Assembly: GCA_037074705.1 (NCBI GenBank)
Contig: CM073592.1
Coordinates: 24,586,629 to 24,650,628, forward strand
DNA: 64,000 nucleotides
Direction: 5' to 3'
From: Zhengitettix transpicula
Lineage: Eukaryota > Arthropoda > Insecta > Orthoptera > Tetrigidae
Part shown: in pieces, positions 23,256 through 34,147 of the stretch
Layout: each line of letters starts with the position of its first letter
Position numbering within the stretch: position 1 is the stretch's first letter
The notes under the pieces: generated by a model
Told to the model about the DNA's origin: nothing
The model's database searches: none
What the model saw: only the letters and a program-made list of their open reading frames with translations
Program-made: the position numbers and the translations under genes

Positions 23256-25560
23256 AAATTAAAATCTTGTAGGGGAAGAATGGAAAATGCTTGGAAAAAA
23301 ACCCAAAGGAACATCAAAAACCCTCTTAAATTCCTTATTATAATCATTTCCAAAGTCTCTATTTCATGTCATGCTTTTTTTGTCGTGTTCCAGCGTCTTC
23401 AATTTTTTGAATTTTTTATTTATCTCCCCGAAATTTTTCCTCAACTCTTGATGCCTTAATGTGTTCAGAAAAATTTTAGTACGTTCCATTTCATTCTCTT
23501 GAAAGCATTTAAAAATATATTTTTAATTACTTCATTACCAAAATATATTTAACGGGTTCATATTAAGAATTCTAATAATTAAAACACTTGTTTTTACTTG
23601 ACAAAATTTTTGTGGGGTGTTTTAAAATTTCAAATAACCGTACTACATTGCGGGAGATGTGGCCGATGTATTAGAAATTCCTCCCGTATCGGTTTTTCAG
23701 AACTTGTACTGAAGACTTTCAGAGAGTCTCTCCGTAATTACAAATAGCTCGAAGGAAATGCACTTTGTATGGAAATTCTCGGGGACTTTTTCGAGTTCTG
23801 CCTCTTATAATAATAAAGAAGGTATAAATATGACTTAGTAACGTACTCGGCAAAGTTGTAAACTAAGTGGTATTCAATTATGTTCACCCCCCGAATGGGT
23901 CACAAACCAGTGACAGACTATTATATATATATATATATATATATATGAGCGGGGGTCTCTAGTTTTCGACTCAGAGTGAGGAATCAGCACAGTTCAATAC
24001 TGTACTGCACTGAAGACGATATAACCAAAGCTTGGATCAGAGCCAAGTTTCTGCAGATGTCCTAATAAGTTTGGTGTTATTGCTCCTCCCTCTCAGTAAC
24101 ACTACACGTTATTTATGTACAGCCCAGACTTACTGTTATTGGCTCATTAAGACCCCCTAATAATTGTCATAATAGATTTCTTCATACAAAAAGAAGAAAA
24201 GCAGCTTCATCCCTTTAATGTTTAGCCAATTTTCTAGCTTTTAATGGTAAGCTCGTAATTACCCACTAAAGTGGATGATAAATAAGACATATTTTTAAAA
24301 TCACAAGAAAAACATGTTTTCCATTATTTATTCCACTCATGGAACAATCAGATCAAATAACTAATTGGTTTCGTGGCCGATGAAACTTCATTACTAACCC
24401 ATCTATTTTTCAGCTGTTGTTCCTTGAATTATTCCGACAGTTTAGCCAACGTTTCACTTGTAAACGCAAAAATAATTTTCCATGCTAGACGAAGACTGAT
24501 GAATTTTGTCCTCTTATATAGGCAGCTGGGCGTCCAAGGTCACATTGAGTCTGGTCGAGTATTTGTATCGCTGAGTTTTTCCTGTGTGTCACTGGTTCAG
24601 GAAAGCAAAGGGGTTGTAGGTCGTTCCTAGTGTGTCTGTTGGAATTAGCTGGACCCTCTCTGATTTAAATTGTCCAAAATTTGTCGGAATTTCTAAAAAT
24701 AATCTGCGAATCATTAAATTTAATGTCACAGCTCACTTAAAATTTTACATTAATAAATTCTGATAAGGAAGTTAATTAAGGGGTGTGAATGGTATGAGAA
24801 TTTTATTACTGCGTTACGATTTTGTTGTAGTGTGTTGACAATTGTGTTTTAAATCCTTACTAGCCGGAAAATATTAATTTCAAGGTTTTGCAAGATGATT
24901 CAACCACAGCATTAAATTCCTCTGTCACTATTGAATTAGAATAATTTAAGAGGATACTTGAGGAACAAAATTAAATCGTGACAGCGAAGAGTTCCAAAGC
25001 ATGCGTGACGGTCAGAACTTCTTCCTTTAGCTGAGTAAACTTTTAAACAGGAGCACAACTTTCCAATTAATATTTATCATGTTGTTAAAACTTATCTTTT
25101 CAAAGTTTTGTACCCAAGCACACTTATTTCAATCGTTTTAACTAGATTGTGTCCCTGGCTATTAATTCAGGGCTGAGTTCCGCAGTCTCGTGGTCACTGT
25201 CTTCATATTTGCCTGCAAACTTAATCAATTTAGCAACTAGTTGGCTGGTATCCATGTGCCTGGAGAGAGTTTTGGGGGAGGGATTCTAGAGAAAGGGAGA
25301 GAGAGAGAGAGAGAGAGAGAGAACTTGGCAGAAACTTGTACGGTCACTGCGGCAAAAGTTTAATTATACTATGTTGTTGTGTGAATGTGCAAAGTAAATT
25401 AAACAGGGCCAACGGTTAGGGGCCTCAGCCCTTGCCTTCTTAACACATCTACAGTTATACCATGACATTAATTCGTTTCCATGCGTACGTGGAATGACCA
25501 ATATGATGTTTTAACTTCCATGGTAAATTTATTAAGTGGTTACGAGAGTCCGCAAGCGCA
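23256..25560. other. Mostly unique stretch with TA and GA microsatellites
   Basis: (TA)n at 23922-23946 and (GA)n at 25297-25322. An 85-codon frame at 24373-24630 and the 82-codon frame ending at 23459 match nothing I know. No gene is recognised. Confidence 0.5.
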
Positions 25561-26030
25561 GACGAAGTGACGGCGGCTTGTCCCGGACGCAATCCCTGAT
25601 CCAAACCGTGTGTCGTTTTTACCTCGTCCACTCCCTGTAGTACGGGCTCTCTAGAGCGTCGTAATGAAGCACTTCTTGTGCAGCTGTTGGACGTAATGTT
25701 TCACTCGGGGCACGCTGTTTGCCATCAAGGATCGATGTCCCCCGAGGACGCCGATATCCGAGTCGGCGTCTCTTCAAATATGCATGAATCTCTGCGCCAA
25801 TACACAAGGCGTCTTCTACCTGTTAGACTCAACCCGGATTTACAGTAAACCTCCCTAAAAGAAGGCTCAGGCAAGTCACACTCGAGTCGCAAGTTAGGAA
25901 TATTATCAATCCGGATATATAATCCCCGTTCGTTCAATCTGTAGTCTCCCTTCACAGTCCTATTTACACAAAATTTATTCCAAACTTTCCTAATCCTTCC
26001 TTTTATCACTATGTCTCATTTTACGTTTAT
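25561..26030 (-). other. G+C-richer island with two open frames, no gene recognised
   Basis: Two minus-strand frames overlap here (94 codons at 25725-26009, 62 codons at 25619-25807). They have a charged, fairly ordinary amino-acid composition (for example AYLKRRRLGYRRPRG), unlike the A+T-driven frames around them. I recognise no motif. It could be a decayed coding fragment, a piece of an unknown repeat, or chance in a G+C-rich patch. Confidence 0.25.
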
Positions 26031-26162
26031 TTAATAATACAAATTTCTTACAAAATCAATGTCTGTCCTTCTGATCTTTTATACCCCATTTTTTAACGAT
26101 TTAGTTAGAACACGTATGTTAAGATTCTAAAAAATGCAACACAGTTTTTATTTTATTTTGAG

Positions 26163-26328
26163 TGTTGCCAACTGACCAGTTCAGTTGTGTTTCTCTAGGC
26201 TCTTCTTAGCACCTGACGAAAGGAACAAGGATCCCAGAAACGTTGTGTAGTATTTATATTACCCTTTTTGTCTGTATTTGCTATCTTTCCTATTCATTAT
26301 TTTTAATCAGACGTAAATTTTTTAATTG
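26163..26328 (+). repeat. Dispersed repeat J, copy 1
   Basis: It shares TTTCTCTAGGCTCTTCT, CACCTGACGAAAGGAACAAG and TTTATATTA with copies at 54522-54645 (minus) and 57549-57790. The core CTGACGA...CAGAAACGTTGTG has the order of a hammerhead motif, but the bases flanking the supposed stem II do not pair well. Confidence 0.75.
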
Positions 26329-26747
26329 AATTGTGTTTTCACAAAAACTTTGTACAGCATGTAAATTTTGAACACTAGGTGTTATTTGTGGAGTATATTT
26401 TTGGCAAGGATTTTTGAACTCAAAAGCTGTTTAAAATGGATATTTGAAACAATAAGAATCTACAAAGCGAGTTGATTCGTAAATCGGTAGAGGTGGACGA
26501 AAAGAGGCGATAATTCAGTGCAGTTATTTGTTTGACATAAATTTTTTTAATAGATTCTAAAAGCGTGAATAGCGATGATGAAGTTGGAAAAACAGCAGGA
26601 AAAGAAAAAATAAACTCTTGGAATTGTAAACAGATAAAAAAAATGTTTCGTCTTTGCTTTCAGCCAACATTTTAAGAATAAACTGAATCATGCTTGAAGA
26701 GTCACTTCTAATTGATTCCGTTAAGTAAAATTCAAACTTTGTAATAA

Positions 26748-27293
26748 TTTTATTTTTCTTAGGGCAACAGGCTACATGAGGGTGATCCACATTGGGCAAC
26801 TCCCCTTTAATAGCATAGGACAGGATTAGAAAGGGGGGATGCGGAAGGGTAGAGGAAGGTAGCCAAGGGTTAACTAGGGCCCCCGGGCTATGGTTTAAGG
26901 ATCCTACCCGGCATTCGCCTAAAGAAATGCAGGGAAAACCCTAGAAAAACCTGCATCGGGTAAGTCGGGCATTGGGTACTTGTCCCACGCCCTTCCGATA
27001 GTGGGAGAGGAGTGTGCTGTGGGGACGCAGCATTCCCTTCTCCGTGCCTCGACCAGTTTAGGAGGCAGCTGGCCGACTATTCCAATAGGAATAGCGGACA
27101 ACTCTTGCCGTATGCCCAAGGTCTGCGACCCCGGAACATACACCTCTCAAAATAGACCGAGGTGCCTCGGCATGTGGGAACCTTAGTTCAAAAAAAACCA
27201 GAGAGATGTGAGAGCATCCCCAAAGGTAGCCCCCGCCAGAGCTCTCTGGGAAGGTTCACCTGCGAGAAATCCTCTCGCAGGCTTATTCTGCCC
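26748..27293 (-). mobile_element. Hairpin-headed SINE, copy R9, complete, left half of a head-to-head pair
   Basis: It runs from the T-rich tail complement to a single head hairpin (CCTGCGAGAAATCCTCTCGCAGG, 27259-27281). TTGTAATAA flanks it at 26739-26747 and 27294-27302. In place of the usual AACGGAGAGGAAAAGG it has ACCAGAGAGATGTGAG, a variant found elsewhere only in R10, which lies inverted just to the right. Confidence 0.87.
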
Positions 27294-27330
27294 TTGTAAT
27301 AAAAAAATAACCGCATAAGTTAAATTCACA

Positions 27331-27800
27331 TTAAAAAAGTAAGCCTCACATCTCTCTGGTTTTTTTGAACTAAGGTTCCCACATGCCGAGGCACCTCGGT
27401 CTATTTTGAGAGGTGTATGTTCCGGGGTCGCAGACCTTGGGCATACGGCAAGAGTATTCCTATTGGAATAGTCGGCCAGCTGCCTCCTAAACTGGTCGAG
27501 GCACGGAGAAGGGAATGCTGCGTCCCCACAGCAAACTCCTCTCCCACTATCGGAAGGGCGTGGGACAAGTACCCAATGCCCGACCTACCCGATGCAGGTT
27601 TTTCTAAGGTTTTCCCTGCATTTCCTTAGGCGAATGCCGGGTAGGATCCTTAAAATATAGCTCGGGGGCCCCAGTAACCCTCGGCTACCTTCCTCTACCC
27701 TTCCGCATCCCCTCTTTCAAATCCATTCCTATGCTATTAAAGGGGAGTTGCCCAATGTGGATCACCCTCATGTAGCCTGTTGCCCTTAAAAAAAAAAAAA
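27331..27800 (+). mobile_element. Hairpin-headed SINE, copy R10, right half of a head-to-head pair
   Basis: Similarity starts at CTCACATCTCTCTGG (27346) and ends in a tail of about 17 A. AAATTCACA lies before it (27322-27330) and after the tail (27801 on), a possible target-site duplication. Together with R9 it makes inverted arms of about 450 bp with a spacer of about 130 bp. It lacks TGTCCGCT, present in R9 and most other copies. Confidence 0.87.
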
Positions 27801-27976
27801 AAATTCACAATCCCCATGCGACTCAACCGTGAGCAGTAAAATTATATTTTTTATCGTAATTACATTTCATTGTTATGTATTGTGGAATTATTGTGTTTTT
27901 TTACATTATTTAAGACCCCCCATTTAACGAAAAAAAATATTAAAAAAACTCCAAATTTAACATCCTTTTCATTGAA
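27801..27976. other. A+T-rich spacer, no gene
   Basis: Short link between R10 and the fold-back FB6; nothing recognised. Confidence 0.5.
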
Positions 27977-28110
27977 TGAAGTTTTCTCGGGATTCCAACC
28001 GGGTAGCGTAGTTTTGTAAACACAACGTTTCGATGGCTTGCACCCCGCCATATTCTTCAGGTGATGTTTACAAAACTACGCTACCTGGTCGGAATCCCGA
28101 GAAAACTTCA
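27977..28110. repeat. Fold-back FB6: 46-bp arms around a hammerhead-like loop
   Basis: The left arm 27977-28022 and right arm 28065-28110 are 46-bp reverse complements with two mismatches; the outer ends are TGAAGTTTTCTCGGGATTCC and GGAATCCCGAGAAAACTTCA. The 42-nt loop read on the minus strand is CTGAAGA, AT, ATGGC, loop, GCCAT, C, GAAACG, TTG (28060 to 28023). To the right, CAACTACACCGGGAAAACC belongs, as I recall it, to a common arthropod repeat of this kind. Related modules in other animals sit in the terminal repeats of Penelope-like retroelements; assigning this one there is inference. Confidence 0.85.
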
Positions 28111-30055
28111 TCCAGCAACTACACCGGGAAAACCTACGTTCATTATCCTTTTCATTATTCATTACAGCATAAATGAGCTAAACGGAGAGACATCTTCGAT
28201 GTATTCAACGAAATTTAGTGTGAAATAAGGTAATGTATACAACATTAGATGTAAAAAAAGTCGTGTCAGATGCTCATTAGAAAATAATGGACAAGGTGAA
28301 GGGGAGTATTGTCGTCAGTTGGGAACCTCCACCATTTTGCAGAGCAGCTGGAACTACGCCACTACCATTGGATGTATAGACCCTTGCAAGGTCTCTTTAC
28401 TTATCATCTCTTGTCGTTTAGGGATGATTCTTTTTCATGTATTGCGTCAATGATTTTAGTATAGATTTTATACTTCCCAGTTTCCGTAACAAAGGTCCGT
28501 GCTATATTGAGGTGAGGCCTATCCCCACTAGAATACCAGTTAAGCGGACCACGACTATTTCTGTCCAGATATTCTTCCACACAGTTCTCTGAGACGTGAA
28601 ATTACCAAAAACCGTCACAAGGCATTTCTTCAAATCACAACTGCAATTAGGAAACGTCACAGACTGATTGAAAAGGAACAGACTAAGATACAGGTGAATG
28701 TAAAATTAATTTCATGCAGAATAAAACTGGAAATATAACTTTTATTATAACAATGCTGGACTAACCAGAGTTTGAGGATATCTGATTGAAATGATTTTTT
28801 ATATATATGGAGTGAATCTACAATCAGTGCGTCCACATTATTCACGAGAATATCTTAAGCAAGTCATATCTTTGTTCCGGTCTCACACGAAGAGAAAGTG
28901 CATTTAAAAAGTGTATCTAGAATTTTCCAAAGATAATTCGCCTTCTTATCAGTTGTACGTGAAAGTGTATGTAATTGTATCTTTGGAAGGGATGGGACCT
29001 TCTTTCCCGCCTTGAGGGAAGTGGCGGCGCTTTAGCGATCCGAACGTAGTAGTGATATTTATGACATTCACTCGCCTTCGGGCAAGACTTACGACGCTGA
29101 GGCTGCAAGTTTAATATCTATATAGAGAGAGAATTGGACTTTACGATACTTTTGCTGTGTCGTAGGAGACTTATCTCACATCGTTAACCTGAGACACACT
29201 AAGCGGTATATGAAGGAAGAAAAAACATAAGTAATAATGTAAAAGGGGTCGAGATAGGGAGGCGAGGGAGAAAAATATCTCGTAACTGCGAACCATAAAT
29301 TACGAGAGGAAAAAAAAAACAGCGGCGTTGTACAAATGAAAGTCTGTCTCTAACACCACGGAAAGAGATAAGGCGTTTAAAGCCCTTCTATCCCTACTCT
29401 TCATCCCTGAGGTAGCCTAACAGAGACACGCTCACAGTTTTTTTTTCTTCCATTTTTCCCCCTCAGTAACTTTCGTCGAATCCTACGGCCTGTTGTTATT
29501 GTATTGCCAACTGGGAAAGGCAGAGAGAGTGTGAGGTTAGGCTCGGAGAATGGACCTGCCTTTCATTAGTTATCTGTCTCAAATAGAGTTTTTTTTTCCA
29601 CATCGGCCAGAAGCAATACTACCTCGCGATATCTGACACTGTTTTAGAAAGGGACCGTCGAAGGGATAAAGAGAAGAACGGAATGGGAAAGCCGTCGTCT
29701 TTTCTGCTTCATAACCGAGCGCTTCTGCCATTGAGGGCGACGATAAGACCATTTCTTAAAACAAAAGTTCTTTTCCTTCACATCTTCATTGGACCGTTTG
29801 AACTGACGTTCAAAAATCATAATTATAAAATCAGAACCTGAAACTGATTCATGCTATTATTTTCACTCACTAATTAACACAATTAACCTTCGATACGGAG
29901 ATTTAAACCTCTTAATTCAATACGTGGTCTCAGGTTTTTGTAAAACCACAATTCTGAAATTTATTCAAGTTCGAAATCAACAGAAAAAAATAATATTCAA
30001 TATAATCTCTTAATTATAATTTAATAAACACATAAACAACACAGTCTATCTCGTT
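28111..30055. other. Unique stretch, no gene recognised
   Basis: From about 28950 to 29760 it is richer in G+C than the surroundings. Frames of 62-63 codons (28657-28845 and 28917-29108, minus) match nothing I know. No repeat of this window is found in it. Confidence 0.5.
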
Positions 30056-30059
30056 AAAA

Positions 30060-30640
30060 TATATGAATTCATACAACCAAAAAATTATTTCAATAAAACG
30101 TTTCGTTAACTTTTGGGACTTCTTCAGGTTTTAAATATATATGCTAAATTAGAATAAACAATATGAATTTATATTTCTATATTCCCACCGACAACTAATT
30201 TGGTTTAATATTTTAAAAAAAACATTTATTTAAGTCTTCAATAAAATTTATGGCATTCATTTCGACCTTCGTCATCCTCATCGGAAATTTAAGAGCATTT
30301 ATTATGTAAAAATATTTTTTTAAAGCAATAGTTAACGATGGAGTTCTTAATAACGTGGTATAAAAATAATGTAAATAACGATGTATGTTGAAAAGGATGA
30401 CGAAAGTCGGAAGCTACTGATTGAAAATAAATTTTATTAAAGGCTTGAATGTGGTTTTATTTACTAATTGCTATGAATTTAGAGTCACTGACTGCATTCT
30501 ATGACAGTTGAAACCAAAATTCATACTCATTTAGCATATATTAACTCATATATTCAAAACCTGTAAATTTCCTGAATAACTAAAAAAAATTGTAGACGAA
30601 GCGTTTTATTTAAATAATTTTTTGTTTTAATTGAAGAATA
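30060..30640. repeat. Fold-back element FB5, nested inverted arms
   Basis: Outer arms: 30077-30170 pairs with 30535-30635 (AAAAAATTATTTCAATAAAACG against CGTTTTATTTAAATAATTTTTT). Inner arms: 30225-30300 pairs with 30390-30465 (TTCGTCATCC against GGATGACGAA, AATAAAATTTAT against ATAAATTTTATT). A CTGAAGAAGTCCC...AACGAAACG module lies on the minus strand at 30099-30127, with a degraded partner on the plus strand at 30572-30603. Confidence 0.78.
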
Positions 30641-31290
30641 ATTTTTTTCTCACATATTGACTGTAATGTTTATTTATTATAAATTTTTTTTTTACACGAT
30701 AGCGAGGAATTTTGAACGAACTACGTACTTCAGAGTGTTATCAAAGTAACTTGTATTTAAATGTAGATTAAAACAGTTATTTTTCACATGAAAAGGTAGT
30801 TTTAATTATTTTATTAGATACCGAAAAGCGACGAGTTTAAAATTAAAACCATAATTTTAGTTTGAAAATAAATTAAAGGTGTATACGATATTGAGAGAAG
30901 TGGACAGTTGATTCTCAGAAAAAATTAGACGATCAGCAAGAATAATTACTCTAGAAGGGGAGTGAAGTGTTAAGGCCAGTCAGTCAAGTCTAAGAGAGAC
31001 GGCCATCTTTACTTTTTTTTATCGGAATGAAAAGTTTAGAGTAAGCCGCTGCGAGTTTCTAACAATTGTTGCAAGAAAAACAGAGACCATTAAGAGTGTT
31101 AGAACTTCAAGCGGTTATCTTGGAAATATAACTTGAAGTTTTGGTCACTCTGCATTAACAACCATGGTCATTAGTGATCACCAATTTCTGTAATCTGTAA
31201 TCTGTAATCGAAAAAAAGAAAAAAAGGTATATTTAAAATTCGTTTTCGGTTCTGTTCCGTGGTTCGAAGTCACAACTAGTAAATTTTTTA
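30641..31290. other. A+T-rich stretch, no gene recognised
   Basis: Nothing recognised before the transposase fossil that follows. Some of the sequence right before it may belong to the same dead element. Confidence 0.45.
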
Positions 31291-31430
31291 CGTGTACATT
31301 TTTTCTTCTTCCAACAGGACGGTGCCACATGTCACACAGCGTCCCGAGACTTTCACATGGCGCGCACGGAAAATCATTTCGTGAAATGGTGACGTGGAAA
31401 GGCCGCCACAAAGAATCTGTGACCTTCAAC
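31291..31430 (+). pseudogene. Transposase fossil, Tc1/mariner superfamily (QQDGA type)
   Basis: One frame reads VHFFFFQQDGATCHTA (31297-31344), the segment around the second catalytic aspartate of a group of insect Tc1/mariner-type transposases. After a shift to the next frame it reads ETFTWRARKIIS, a stop, then NGDVERPPQRICDL (to 31426), matching the family order F..R.ISRNGDV.WPPRSCDL. The stop stands where the family has R, as a CGA to TGA change would give. The frameshift and stop show it is dead. Only about 45 residues of a protein of about 350 remain. The 125- and 137-codon frames that overlap this spot are out of register with it, so they are not the gene. Helitron Hel4 begins 135 bp downstream. 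Confidence 0.75.
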
Positions 31431-31564
31431 AAAACATCAGCATGTACCAATGTATATTTACGATACGATACGCGAGAAATAGCGTCGAGACATTCGTCCA
31501 ATAAAATGAGAAGAGGAATGATCTCATTATGTAAGAAAAAATTGTCAAAGACCACTTTCAGATA

Positions 31565-32330
31565 TCAATATAATAAAAAATTATGTTTATTTGTATATAT
31601 GTATTTACGTTACTCTCTATACAGATTTAAACGCGTGGACAGATTGCAAAATAAATTGGTACGCATATTCTTCAAAAAACGAGAAACGGTAATGTGGGGG
31701 GTGAGAAAGCACTACCATATAGGTGTAAAGAATAATAATTGAATAACGTGATCATTTTGTGTTAAATTACTGCGCGCCACGACCGTGACGTCACGCGATA
31801 GAGACGTTACTACGCGACGAACAAAGGAAATAGCTCCTTTCCCCGTAATGAAATAAATCAGAAATATTATCATGCAATAAAAAGTATAATTTTATCAAGC
31901 AATACTCCTTCAAATGTTAATAATAAGAAACAATACGAAATTCTTTACGATCCTTGCGGAAAATGTAAGTTAATTTTCGTGCCGTATTAGTGACTCCAAT
32001 ATGGCGGCCATTTGTTTACATTGTGAATGTAAATAACAATTTCATCAGTTTAATATATTTCGTAATGTCTGAAGACTGAGGTATTATTGTATCATGCAAT
32101 ACTCAAGGGGTATTAAGAAGAAATTCGAAGGTATGTTTGTTGGCATTTTGATGCTATAAAACTCAATGTATTTTATAGTACGGGGAGGGAGAGGGATGGA
32201 GTGTTGATGAAATTACCATTATCTCTGCAAAGGTAGGTAAAATCACTTCTTAACTAAAGATTAATGTAGAATTAAATATTTTTCGGGTTTACAGAAGTAA
32301 GTACACGGGCAACGCCGGACACCAAGCTAG
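31565..32330 (+). mobile_element. Non-autonomous Helitron Hel4, body type B
   Basis: It begins TCAATATAATAAAAAA after an A and ends CACCAAGCTAG before T32331, with GGGCAACGCC before the end. It is the best preserved type B copy (766 bp). The shared landmarks with Hel3 and Hel5 are TTTAAACGCGTGGACAG, TGCGCGCCA, GTGACGTCACGCGA, CTCCAATATGGCGG and TTTGTTTACATTGTGAAT. No protein frame is conserved among the three. Confidence 0.88.
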
Positions 32331-33209
32331 TAAAATATAATAAAGAATACTGATTATTACGTGTTGTTTTCATTCTGGAGTGTTCCGGAGTTTTCGCTCG
32401 TATTGGAAAGTACTAGAAAATTCGTCTCTCTGGGGTAAGAAATTCCTGGTGATAATCGCGTTTCTAAAGTTTTTTTTACTTTTCTTCGTATCGCATTTTA
32501 CGTTGTTCGTTCTCGAAGCAGCTCCTTCATTTAATACGTAAGTGACAATAATACGTGGCAAAGTTTGTGCAAGACGGCGGTGTCTAAACTTTGTGGCGTG
32601 TGTATCTCTTCTTTTCTTCTGTAAATTAACCATCCCCAATTACAGAGTTGTCAGACGAAGTCCCAAGGGGTAGTTGGAAGTACGGCAGCCCTTCCTTCCA
32701 ATACGTCGCTCTGTCGCTGCGTTTGTTCGGAAGTTGTAAGTTGTTGTAAAGCGAAGTTCGCTAAGTAGGGAGACACTTAAGGGAAAGGGCCAAAACTCCG
32801 GGTGAGTGGCACAGTCAGCTTTCAGGACTCGGGGAACTGTGACGTCGTCCCCAGCGAGAGCAGGAAAGACGAACGCGTCGTTTCTTCCTTTGCAGAGAGA
32901 TTCAGTGTCCACCTCACAAGAAACCACACTCACCAGTAAGGATATATACACAGATTATCCTTCAGTAAACGATACATACAGAACGTAACCAAATATATTT
33001 AATTTGCGCGATTTTCCAAAAGACAGCCAACCTAATTTATAAATCGGATTACGCTTCCGGGCATTTTATTCTTTACCTTGTTACCGATTAAATACGAAAA
33101 CTTCTCAAAGGATTCGACAATTATAAGAATATATTAGTGACATCGAAATCATATTCTAATATTATTTAGTTCTTACTTTTACATTAGCTGAATTATGCCC
33201 ACAAAAATC
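32331..33209. other. Unique stretch, G+C-richer in part, no gene recognised
   Basis: Two minus-strand frames (32370-32639, 89 codons; 32640-32951, 103 codons) lie end to end across the richest part, but neither shows a motif I know, and composition alone can explain their length. Confidence 0.45.
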
Positions 33210-33786
33210 TTTTTTTTTACGGTAACAGGCTAAATGAAGGTAATCCACGTGGTGGAAACTCCACTTTACAGGGCATAGGAAGGGATTTGAAAGGGGGGAT
33301 GCGGAAGGGTAAAGGAAGTTATCCAAGGGTTATCTAGGGTCCCCGGGCTGTAGTTTCAGGCATTCACCTAAAAGGACATACCCTAGTAATCTTGCATCAG
33401 GTAGGTCGGGCAGTATTATTCTCCCACGCCCTTCCGATGGCGGGAGAGTGGTTTGCTGTGAAGCATTCCCTTCCCCGTGCCGCGACCAGTTTAGGAGGCA
33501 TTTGGCCGACTGTTCCGTCAGTAACAGTGAACAACTCTTACCGCTTACATTGGGTACTTGTCCCACGCCCTTCCGATACCGGGAGAGAAGTTTGCTGTTG
33601 GAACGCAGCATTCCCTTCTCCGTGCCTCGACCAGTGTAGGAGGCAGCTGGCCGACTGTACCAATGGGAACAGTGAACAACTCTTACTGTACGCCCAAGGT
33701 CTGTGACCCCGGAACATACGCCTCTCAAATCAGGACGAGGTGCCTCGGCTCGTGGGAACCTTAGTTCAAAAACGGAGAGGAAAAAT
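33210..33786 (-). mobile_element. Hairpin-headed SINE, copy R11, with an internal duplication
   Basis: The tail complement is at 33210-33218. A segment of about 139 bp, from CCCACGCCCTTCCGAT to GAACAACTCTTAC, occurs twice in tandem (33422-33545 and 33561-33690). The two units differ at many sites (TTTGGCCGACTGTTCCGTCA against AGCTGGCCGACTGTACCAAT), so either the duplication is old or two different copies recombined. The head hairpins are missing on the right. Confidence 0.85.
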
Positions 33787-33805
33787 TTACATTTATTTTT
33801 TTAAA

Positions 33806-34147
33806 TTTTTTTTAGGGCAACAGGCTACATGAGGGTGATCCACATTGGGCAACTCCCCTTTAATAGCACAGGAAGGGATTAGAAAGGGGGGATGCGGAAG
33901 GGTAGAGGAAGGTAGCCAAGGGTTAACTAGGCCCCCCGGGCTATATTTTAAGGATCCTACCCGGCATTCGTCTAAAGAAATGCAGGGAAAACCCCAGAAA
34001 AACCTGCATCGGGTAGGTCGGGCTATTGGTACTTGTCCCACGTCCTTCCGATGACGGGAGAGGAGCTTGCTGTGGGGACGCAGCTTACCCCTCGCCATGC
34101 CTTGGCCTGTTTAGGAGGCAGCTGGCCGACTATTCCAATAGGAATAC
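33806..34147 (-). mobile_element. Hairpin-headed SINE, copy R12, 5'-truncated
   Basis: Tail complement at 33806-33814, then the 3' two thirds of the element up to TTCCAATAGGAATAC. It lies 20 bp right of R11 in the same orientation, so this is a tandem arrangement of two independent insertions or a recombination product. Confidence 0.86.

Noticed and set aside
26748..27800. CRISPR-like or regulatory reading of the repeated palindromes
   Set aside because: The repeats are long inverted SINE copies in a eukaryotic sequence, with no short regularly spaced direct repeats.
31329..31742. Longest open frame of the window, 137 codons
   Set aside because: It crosses the transposase fossil out of register and runs on into Helitron Hel4, so it joins two unrelated elements by chance.
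32640..32951. 103-codon minus-strand frame in a G+C-richer patch
   Set aside because: No motif, no splice context that I can defend, and its length is unremarkable for the composition.
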